5,626 nucleotides of DNA from contig PMCN01000210.1 of the NCBI GenBank assembly GCA_003154135.1, forward strand, positions 3,413 to 9,038. Reading direction: 5' to 3'. The translations under genes were made by a program, and so were the position numbers. This DNA is from Acidimicrobiaceae bacterium. Its GTDB lineage: Bacteria > Actinomycetota > Acidimicrobiia > Acidimicrobiales > Ilumatobacteraceae. Below the pieces are notes generated by a model that worked only from the letters and a program-made list of their open reading frames with translations, had not been told where the DNA came from and ran no database searches. Each line of letters begins with the position of its first letter. The stretch's first letter is position 1. This document shows, one piece after another, positions 1 through 4,685 of this stretch.

Positions 1-765
1 GGGTCGGGCCTCGGCGCAGCGTTCGCCAGACGTCTCGCTGCCGATGGCGCGACGATCGTGGTGAACGACATGAACGCCGAGGCCGCGGCCTCGATGGCCA
101 TCGAGCTCGGCGGCGACACTGCGGTGTTCGACGTCACCGATTCGGTGGCGTTCGACACCGAGGTCGACAAGGCGGTCGAGCGTCACGGACGGCTCGACAT
201 CGTCATCAACAACGCAGGCATCGCGCCGCCGCCCGACTCGTCGCGCGTCGAGCAGATGATGCTCAACCAGATGGCGCGCATGGAGGACCGCATCGACGAC
301 CTCGTGCCGCCCGACTCCACCGTCGACCTGAGCGATGCCGACTGGGACCGCATGATCCGCGTGCACCTGCACGGCACCTTCTACGGCACTCGCGCTGCGC
401 TCCGGCACATGACCCCCGCCCGTTCCGGCGCGGTGGTCAACGTGTCGTCGGTGCTGGGGTTGCGACCGATGTCGGGCGCCGCGCACTACGCAGCGGCGAA
501 GGCCGGCATCATCGCCTTCACCAAGTCGGTGGGCCAGGAGGTGGCACCGTTCGGGGTGCGGGTCAACGCCGTCTGCCCCGGGTGGATCGACACTCCCCTG
601 CTCGCGCCGATGGATCCCATCATGATCGCCGGCATCAAGATGTCCATCCCCCGCGGCCGGCTGGGCCGCGCCGAGGAGCTGGCCGAGCTCGTGCGCTTCC
701 TGGCCGGCCCGGAGAGCAGCTACTGCAACGGCGACATCTTCGCCGCCTCGGGCGGGTTCGCCTGA
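1..765 (+). CDS. Short-chain dehydrogenase/reductase (SDR), 5' end outside window
   Basis: A classical SDR oxidoreductase, predicted to be cytoplasmic and NAD(P)(H)-dependent; the substrate cannot be told. The frame is open from base 1, and 254 residues are visible. Numbered from the first codon, the end of the Gly-rich Rossmann motif (GSGLG) is at 1-5, an acidic residue follows strand 2 (VVNDM, Asp23, which favours NAD), NNAG is at 70-73, the catalytic Ser is at 150 (VNVSS), and YxxxK is Tyr163/Lys167, with the usual 13-residue Ser-Tyr spacing. PGWIDTP and a C-terminal SGG complete the fold. Only about ten N-terminal residues should be missing. A GTG at 58 is not the start, because it would remove the cofactor motif. 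Two oddities are an acidic, Met-rich insertion of roughly 30 residues after NNAG and a His (122) where the catalytic Asn of the N-S-Y-K tetrad usually lies. The stop overlaps the HIT start by one base, suggesting translational coupling. Confidence 0.93.
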   Translation, partial: GSGLGAAFARRLAADGATIVVNDMNAEAAASMAIELGGDTAVFDVTDSVAFDTEVDKAVERHGRLDIVINNAGIAPPPDSSRVEQMMLNQMARMEDRIDDLVPPDSTVDLSDADWDRMIRVHLHGTFYGTRAALRHMTPARSGAVVNVSSVLGLRPMSGAAHYAAAKAGIIAFTKSVGQEVAPFGVRVNAVCPGWIDTPLLAPMDPIMIAGIKMSIPRGRLGRAEELAELVRFLAGPESSYCNGDIFAASGGFA

Positions 766-1169
766 TGGCCACGATCTTCACCCACATCATCAACGGCGAC
801 ATCCCGGGTACGTTCGTGCACCGCGACGAGCGTTGCGTCGCGTTCTTGTCGATCAACCCGCTCGCATTCGGTCACACGTTGGTGGTGCCCATCGACGAGG
901 TCGACCACTGGGTCGACCTGCCCGCCGATCTGGCCGCTCACCTCTTCGAGGTGGCGTACCGCATCGGCAGCGCGCAGAAGGCAGCGTTCGCGTGCGAACG
1001 GGTGGGCGTCATCATCGCCGGGTACGAAGTGCCGCATGCCCACATCCACCTCATCCCGACGGTGACCATGGGCCAGCTCAACTTCGCGAACGCGGCTGCA
1101 TCGGTCGATCGCGAAGAGCTCGACGCAGCGGCGACAGCGCTGCGTCGCGCGCTCGCCGCGCTCGACTGA
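765..1169 (+). CDS. HIT family protein (histidine triad nucleotide hydrolase/transferase)
   Basis: A 134-residue cytoplasmic protein of the histidine triad superfamily, whose members hydrolyse or transfer nucleotidyl groups from substrates such as AMP-lysine, dinucleoside polyphosphates or nucleotide sugars. The active-site signature is HAHIHLI, with His91, His93 and His95; the middle His would be the nucleophile by family knowledge. The N-terminal pattern (IFTHIINGDIPG, then INPLAFGHTLVVP at 30-42) is typical of bacterial HIT proteins, and the length is normal for a single domain. The common Asp before INP is Ser29 here. No Cys pair for zinc is seen near the N-terminus. The ATG at 765 shares its A with the SDR stop (TGATG), and no strong Shine-Dalgarno is present, so translation probably depends on the SDR. 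The exact substrate and any link to the SDR are unknown. Confidence 0.92.
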   Translation: MATIFTHIINGDIPGTFVHRDERCVAFLSINPLAFGHTLVVPIDEVDHWVDLPADLAAHLFEVAYRIGSAQKAAFACERVGVIIAGYEVPHAHIHLIPTVTMGQLNFANAAASVDREELDAAATALRRALAALD

Positions 1170-1188
1170 CGACGGCGCCGGTCAGTCG
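1163..1188. terminator. Bidirectional hairpin containing both convergent stop codons
   Basis: A perfect 8-bp inverted repeat, CGACTGAC (1163-1170) and GTCAGTCG (1181-1188), separated by 10 bases that are themselves rich in G and C. The left arm contains the TGA of the HIT gene (1167-1169) and the right arm contains the complement of the TGA of the SRAP gene (1182-1184). Because it reads the same from both sides it could end transcription of both convergent operons. No T-tract follows on either strand, so it would not be a classical intrinsic terminator; many actinobacterial terminators lack one. The structure is seen directly; the function is inferred. Confidence 0.55.
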
Positions 1189-1904
1189 CTCCCGGCAGCG
1201 GGCGCGACCAGCTCGGGGCCCTTGTTGTGCACGTTGTTCACCGCGGTGGTCACGGCGTGCATGGTGAGCACGTCGTCGGCGGCCGGGCGCAACAGTCCGC
1301 GCAACGCGGCTGCGTCGCTGTTGGCCGGATCGAGCCAGGCCGCCCACGCATCGGCCGGCAGGATGACCGGCATCCGATCGTGCACCGGCGCCATCGTGCT
1401 GTTCGCCGCGGTGGTGATGACCGTGCAGCTGTGCAGCCATGGCGCGTCGAGCGGCGCGGCAGGGTCGCGCCACGCAGCCCACAGGCCCGCGACCGCGAGC
1501 ATGTCGCCGTCGGCACGGTGGATGTACATCGGTGTCTTCGCCGGCTTTCCCTTCGCGGTGAGCGCACCGCCCTCGACACCCGCCTGCCACTCGTAGAACC
1601 CGTCCATCGGGATGATCAGCCGGTGCTTCTTGAACAGGCCCTTGAAGGCCGGCTTGGCGTCGATCGTCTCGGCCCGAGCGTTGATCATCTTCACGCCGAG
1701 CTTCATCTCCTTCGCCCACGACGGCACCAGGCCCCAGTGGAACGCCTGCACCTCCATGTGCCCATGGCGATCGGCCACCACGCCGTAGACGTCGTTGGTC
1801 GGCGCGACGTTGAAGTTGGGCGCCAGCGCCTCACCTTCGAACGAGGCGCCGAAGAAGTCGGCGATGGCCTCTGGGGTGTGGGTGGAGACGAAGCGGCCGC
1901 ACAT
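1182..1904 (-). CDS. SRAP/YedK (HMCES-type) abasic-site DNA-protein crosslink protein
   Basis: A 240-residue SOS response-associated peptidase (SRAP) protein, homologous to E. coli YedK and human HMCES. The family forms a thiazolidine crosslink to abasic sites in single-stranded DNA through Cys2 after removal of the initiator Met. The start is set by this chemistry: the ATG at 1904 gives MCGRF, while a GTG three codons upstream would bury the Cys. Visible hallmarks are FNVAPT (31-36), WGLVPSW (57-63), NARAET with Asn75 and Arg77, FYEW with Glu105, HDRMP with His175, and a C-terminal NNVHNKGPE. Asn75 and Glu105 fall at the same numbers as in YedK. No key residue is missing. There is no clear Shine-Dalgarno close to the ATG; a purine-rich AGGGAG lies about 30 bases upstream, near the end of the HTH gene. 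The 38-base gap to that gene suggests co-transcription. A 6-bp inverted repeat (1917-1922/1931-1936) lies in the gap. No LexA-type box (GAAC-N4-GTTC) was seen. Confidence 0.95.
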   Translation of the reverse strand: MCGRFVSTHTPEAIADFFGASFEGEALAPNFNVAPTNDVYGVVADRHGHMEVQAFHWGLVPSWAKEMKLGVKMINARAETIDAKPAFKGLFKKHRLIIPMDGFYEWQAGVEGGALTAKGKPAKTPMYIHRADGDMLAVAGLWAAWRDPAAPLDAPWLHSCTVITTAANSTMAPVHDRMPVILPADAWAAWLDPANSDAAALRGLLRPAADDVLTMHAVTTAVNNVHNKGPELVAPAAGSD

Positions 1905-1942
1905 GCAGCGCACCGTAGCGGCGACTCGCTGCCGCTCCCTGC

Positions 1943-2647
1943 TCAGTCGTCGGTTGCTTCGTGCGATGTGACGAACACGATGGGAGTTGCCGCCTCGTCG
2001 GGTTCGTCCGCAGGGCGCGCCACGTCGCTCGTGTCGTGCATCGGCCCGCGCACCAGTGCCGTGCGCGACGTGATGCCGCCGCCGCCCGCCACGGCGGTGC
2101 CGACGATGCCCACCACCAGTGCGCCACTGGCGAACAGGCCGCTCACTGCCGCTCGCGGCTGCCCCTCACCGGCCATCAGGACCGTGATGCGGCGCACGAC
2201 CTCGTCGTTGCCGATGCCGAGGTGCCGGGCGAGAACGGCGATGTCGTCGTGGCGCAGCACGATGGTGGTCGCCCGGCGGAGGCTGCGCATCGACTTCACG
2301 AGTTGCAGGTACGCGCCGAGCAGCGAGCTCGCATCGTGTGGTGTGAACGGCACGGCACGACCGTCGCAGCACAGCGTCGCGTTCACCACTTCGATCGGGC
2401 GTCGCAGCGGCATGATCGCCGCGAGGTCGCAGCCGTACAGCTCGCCGACGAACGCAACCAGGTCGTCGTCGAGGGGTAGCGTGCCGGACTCGATGGCCTT
2501 CAGGTCGGCCTTGGTGAGCCGGCCGTTGGCGGCATGGGCGGCGGCGCGCAGGCTCATCCCACTGCGATCGCGCGCAGTGGCCACGAGTGACGCGAGACGG
2601 GCCGCGAACTCGGGGCTCGTCAGCTCGATGACATCGAAGTCGTCCAT
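1943..2647 (-). CDS. Helix-turn-helix protein with single C-terminal membrane segment
   Basis: A 234-residue protein that I cannot assign to a named family. Residues about 14-80 look like an XRE/Cro-type helix-turn-helix: LVATARDRSGMSLRAAAHAA, then LTKADLKAIESGTLPLDDD and an ELYGCDL turn. Residues 105-158 are helical and basic and include DIAVLARHLGIGNDEVVRR, possibly a second DNA-binding or oligomerisation unit. Residues about 167-189 form one hydrophobic, Gly/Ala-rich membrane segment, followed by a 45-residue acidic tail. The predicted topology is DNA-binding part inside and tail outside, as in RodZ-like or membrane-tethered regulators. The start at 2647 is chosen because AGGAAAGGA lies 5 bases upstream; the frame stays open to 2794 but without such a site. 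It is followed by the SRAP gene on the same strand. A role as regulator is inferred; target and signal are unknown. Confidence 0.82.
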   Translation of the reverse strand: MDDFDVIELTSPEFAARLASLVATARDRSGMSLRAAAHAANGRLTKADLKAIESGTLPLDDDLVAFVGELYGCDLAAIMPLRRPIEVVNATLCCDGRAVPFTPHDASSLLGAYLQLVKSMRSLRRATTIVLRHDDIAVLARHLGIGNDEVVRRITVLMAGEGQPRAAVSGLFASGALVVGIVGTAVAGGGGITSRTALVRGPMHDTSDVARPADEPDEAATPIVFVTSHEATDD

Positions 2648-2652
2648 GGCTG

Positions 2653-2661
2653 TCCTTTCCT
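2653..2661 (-). promoter_or_regulatory. Strong ribosome-binding site of the HTH gene
   Basis: On the minus strand AGGAAAGGA ends 5 bases before the ATG at 2647. It is the best Shine-Dalgarno in the window and decides the start of the HTH gene against the longer open frame that reaches 2794. Confidence 0.75.
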
Positions 2662-2686
2662 TCGGTTCGTCATCGGCGCGAACCGA
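2662..2686 (-). promoter_or_regulatory. 8-bp inverted repeat abutting the HTH gene RBS
   Basis: Perfect repeat TCGGTTCG (2662-2669) and CGAACCGA (2679-2686) with a 9-base spacer. On the transcript the second arm runs straight into the Shine-Dalgarno sequence. It could be an operator for autoregulation by the HTH protein, or an RNA hairpin affecting translation. The repeat is seen; its function is inferred. Confidence 0.45.
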
Positions 2687-2842
2687 CTCGACGTTGAGCA
2701 CGAAGCGCGACCGATTTGACGGCTTCTTGCGTCCGCCCTGGAGATGAGGCCTTGCACCCCTGCCCCCCCGGGCGCACAATGAGGTCGTAGCCACGTTCCC
2801 AAGCGGAAGCGCAGATCGAAAAGTCTGCAGTTCAACAAGGGC

Positions 2843-4567
2843 TCAACCGATCGAGGGGTTCACCGCAGAGGTGGCCCCTCGATCCGCGTCGGTGCGGCGA
2901 CGACCGGCCATGAACGCCGGAAGTGGGGTCGATCCGTGCCAGCCGCGCATCGCGAACCCCACCGCATACGACAGGTAGAGCGAGCCCCACACCGAGGTGA
3001 GGGCCAGTTGCGCCGGATTGTCGATCGTGTGGTGGAACACCGAGTACACGGCGGATGCGATGAGGACGATCACGGTGACGATGTGAGGCAGCGTCGCCTC
3101 CCAATGCCAGCGGTGCACGCCTTCCTTGCGCGTCACTTTGTACACGGGCTTGCGGTGCGGACCACCGAACACGGCCAAGACGGCGCCGCGCATGTACACC
3201 GGGGAGAGTCCCGACCACAGCACGCGCACGCGCCACAGGTCGAGCATGCGACGACGTTGCCGGGCACGCCGATCCGCGTAGGGATGCATCGTGACCAGCA
3301 GCCAGCCTTCGGTGATGACGGCGAAGCCGGTGAGGATGGCGAAGCCGCTCCACCGATCGCTGGAGATGGGCGCATAGCCGAGGAACGACGTGACCACGCA
3401 CACCATGAACGTGGCCAACGCGAAGCTCTGCAGGTAGAAGAGCAGCAGCGACAGGAACGACAGCCGCTGGCGCAGATCGAGCCCCTTCTTCTCTCCCCAC
3501 ACCAGGAGCCGCACAGTGTCGACCGCCCACGTGCCGCGCTGCTTGAACACGTTCGGCACGTCCTCGGGCGCGTGCTGACCAACCGCACCGACGATCGGCA
3601 GGTAGCACCCGCTCCAGCCACGGCGCAGCGCCTCCATCCCCGACTGCAGGTCCTCGACGAGGTTCCACACCGGGAAGCCGCCGATGTCGCGCAGCGCCTC
3701 GGCGCGCCACACGAGCCCGGAGCCGCACGGGAAGACCGAGTTCGATGCGTAGCGCGCCAGCATCTGCCCGCGGTAGAACATCGGCTCGCGGTTGATGAAG
3801 GGATCGCCCGCCGACACCTGTGCTTCCTTGATCGTCTGTACGTAGGCGAGGCGTTCGTCGTGCACGAGCTGCCCCACCGCGTGACGCAGGAACGCGTGCG
3901 AGCCCACCTCGTCGTCGGCGTCGCGGGTCTCGATGTACTCGATGGCCGGGAACAGCATCGTGACGAATGCGACCGCGTCGTTGAGGTTGCCGGCCTTGGC
4001 GGCACCGTCGCGCCCGGGCGCCCAGCGGTCGGGCGGTTCGTGGTAGATCACCGGGTAGGGCACCAGTGACGCCTTCAGCAGCGGGTCGTGACCGTCGTCG
4101 GACACCACGATCGTCAGTCGGTCGGCCGGCCAGTCCTGGGCGAGGATCGACTCGATCGTGCGCAGGATCATGCCCACCGGCTCCTTGCACGTCGGGATGA
4201 TCACCGCCACGCGCGGTTCGTCACCAGGGGGCAGCGGTCGACGTGGCGGCACCTTGCGATCCCACGACGTGACGACCGTGAGCAGCATCGACGACGCCGA
4301 CAACAGCGTCGCCGCGAAGAACACCCACGCGATCCACGGACGCGTGCGGTCGAGCACCGTGTACACCCACGGCAGGTACACGCACATGCCGAGCACCAAC
4401 GCCGCGCCTGCCACCCGTTGACGGGTCTGCCCGGTGTGCATCGGGTAGTCATCGCCGAACGCCCGCGCCGCGGTGGCGATGCGCGAGGGCGGCAACGGCC
4501 CCACACGAGCCGGCGCGCGCGTCGAGACGTCGACGGCCGGAGTGTTCGTGATGCTGGTCTCGGTCAT
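2843..4567 (-). CDS. Cellulose-synthase-like family 2 glycosyltransferase (BcsA-type, no PilZ)
   Basis: A 574-residue inner-membrane processive glycosyltransferase, expected to polymerise a nucleotide-sugar-derived polysaccharide and export it through its own channel. After a cytoplasmic N-terminus come two membrane segments (about 51-72, 78-100). The GT-A domain holds SDDG (156-159), KAGNLN (191-196), DAD (216-218), PCGSG (280-284) and VED (304-306, in place of TED). QRGTW (343-347) replaces the usual Q(Q/R)xRW. About four to five membrane segments follow (near 369-398, 407-427, 493-511, 522-540). A YxVTxK motif at 476-481 matches the FxVTxK gating loop of BcsA. No C-terminal PilZ domain is present, so direct c-di-GMP control is unlikely. 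The ATG at 4567 is the first start not running antisense through the neighbouring gene; its Shine-Dalgarno is weak. The product (cellulose, another beta-glucan or something else) cannot be told. Confidence 0.9.
   Translation of the reverse strand: MTETSITNTPAVDVSTRAPARVGPLPPSRIATAARAFGDDYPMHTGQTRQRVAGAALVLGMCVYLPWVYTVLDRTRPWIAWVFFAATLLSASSMLLTVVTSWDRKVPPRRPLPPGDEPRVAVIIPTCKEPVGMILRTIESILAQDWPADRLTIVVSDDGHDPLLKASLVPYPVIYHEPPDRWAPGRDGAAKAGNLNDAVAFVTMLFPAIEYIETRDADDEVGSHAFLRHAVGQLVHDERLAYVQTIKEAQVSAGDPFINREPMFYRGQMLARYASNSVFPCGSGLVWRAEALRDIGGFPVWNLVEDLQSGMEALRRGWSGCYLPIVGAVGQHAPEDVPNVFKQRGTWAVDTVRLLVWGEKKGLDLRQRLSFLSLLLFYLQSFALATFMVCVVTSFLGYAPISSDRWSGFAILTGFAVITEGWLLVTMHPYADRRARQRRRMLDLWRVRVLWSGLSPVYMRGAVLAVFGGPHRKPVYKVTRKEGVHRWHWEATLPHIVTVIVLIASAVYSVFHHTIDNPAQLALTSVWGSLYLSYAVGFAMRGWHGSTPLPAFMAGRRRTDADRGATSAVNPSIG
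2849..2884 (-). terminator. Strong hairpin over the last codons of the GT2 gene
   Basis: A perfect 10-bp stem, GATCGAGGGG (2849-2858) and CCCCTCGATC (2875-2884), with an inner CACC/GGTG stem (2861-2864/2870-2873) around a 5-base loop. It ends 3 bases before the stop codon and encodes the last residues of the protein. After it the transcript reads a partly T-rich stretch without a proper T-tract. It may end transcription or protect the 3' end of the glycosyltransferase mRNA, separating it from the HTH gene downstream on the same strand. Confidence 0.5.
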
Positions 4568-4578
4568 GGTCGGAGCGC

Positions 4579-4613
4579 TTTCGTCATGTCCAGATCGGCG
4601 GATCGTGACGAAA
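4579..4613 (-). promoter_or_regulatory. Inverted repeat in the 5' region of the GT2 gene
   Basis: Perfect 8-bp repeat TTTCGTCA (4579-4586) and TGACGAAA (4606-4613) enclosing a nested GATC-ggcg-GATC (4593-4604). On the minus strand its proximal end is 11 bases before the ATG at 4567, covering the only weak purine-rich stretch that could serve as Shine-Dalgarno. It is either an operator or an mRNA hairpin. Function is inferred. Confidence 0.4.
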
Positions 4614-4645
4614 TCTTGAGGATCTGCTCCCTTCGGTGCGCGGCG

Positions 4646-4660
4646 ACACCGGCCCGGTGT
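4646..4660. promoter_or_regulatory. 15-bp palindrome in divergent promoter region (candidate operator)
   Basis: ACACCGG, one central C, then CCGGTGT: a perfect 7-bp inverted repeat with odd symmetry. It lies between the divergent GT2 and beta-propeller genes, centred 33 bases before the GTG at 4686, where the -35 region of a leaderless promoter would be. A dimeric regulator could bind here; no cognate regulator is identified. Confidence 0.4.
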
Positions 4661-4671
4661 GGCGCGGGCGT

Positions 4672-4677
4672 TACATT
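4672..4677 (+). promoter_or_regulatory. Possible -10 element for a leaderless propeller mRNA
   Basis: TACATT fits the actinobacterial TAnnnT pattern, and its last base lies 9 bases before the GTG at 4686, the spacing expected if transcription starts at or within a base or two of the start codon. No TTGACA-like -35 is seen. The alternative is normal initiation from GGAG (4679-4682), but that would be only 3 bases from the GTG. Confidence 0.35.
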
Positions 4678-4685
4678 CGGAGTTC

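Larger units (their letters stand above)
2648..2842. other. Intergenic region between the GT2 stop and the HTH gene
   Basis: About 195 bases without a supported gene. Apart from the ribosome-binding site and inverted repeat listed separately, it holds a 7-base C-run (2763-2769) and a weak 5-bp hairpin (GCAGA 2811-2815, TCTGC 2824-2828). On the minus strand TCAAAT (2714-2719) is the best -10-like hexamer for the HTH gene, but nothing like TTGACA sits at the right distance, so no promoter is claimed. Confidence 0.5.

Noticed and set aside
985..1000. 16-base palindrome CGTTCGC-GT-GCGAACG
   Set aside because: It lies inside the HIT coding region and is explained by Arg/Ala/Cys codons. The half-sites are in the wrong orientation and spacing for a LexA box.
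1227..2747. 506-codon plus-strand open frame
   Set aside because: It is antisense to the SRAP and HTH genes, rich in Arg, His and Ala with no recognisable domain; it is a GC-bias shadow.
2763..2769. Run of seven C bases, possible phase-variable tract
   Set aside because: It is short, non-coding and not at a recognisable promoter spacing; a chance run in GC-rich DNA is more likely.
2811..2828. Weak 5-bp hairpin with a T-run in the loop, possible terminator
   Set aside because: The stem is too short, the T-run is in the loop rather than after it, and a stronger hairpin lies just upstream at the GT2 end.
3544..3553. GAAC-AC-GTTC, LexA-like
   Set aside because: The spacer is 2 bases rather than 4 and it lies within the GT2 coding region.
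2832..4190. 452-codon minus-strand open frame
   Set aside because: It overlaps the GT2 gene in another frame on the same strand and has shadow composition; the GT2 frame carries all the conserved motifs.
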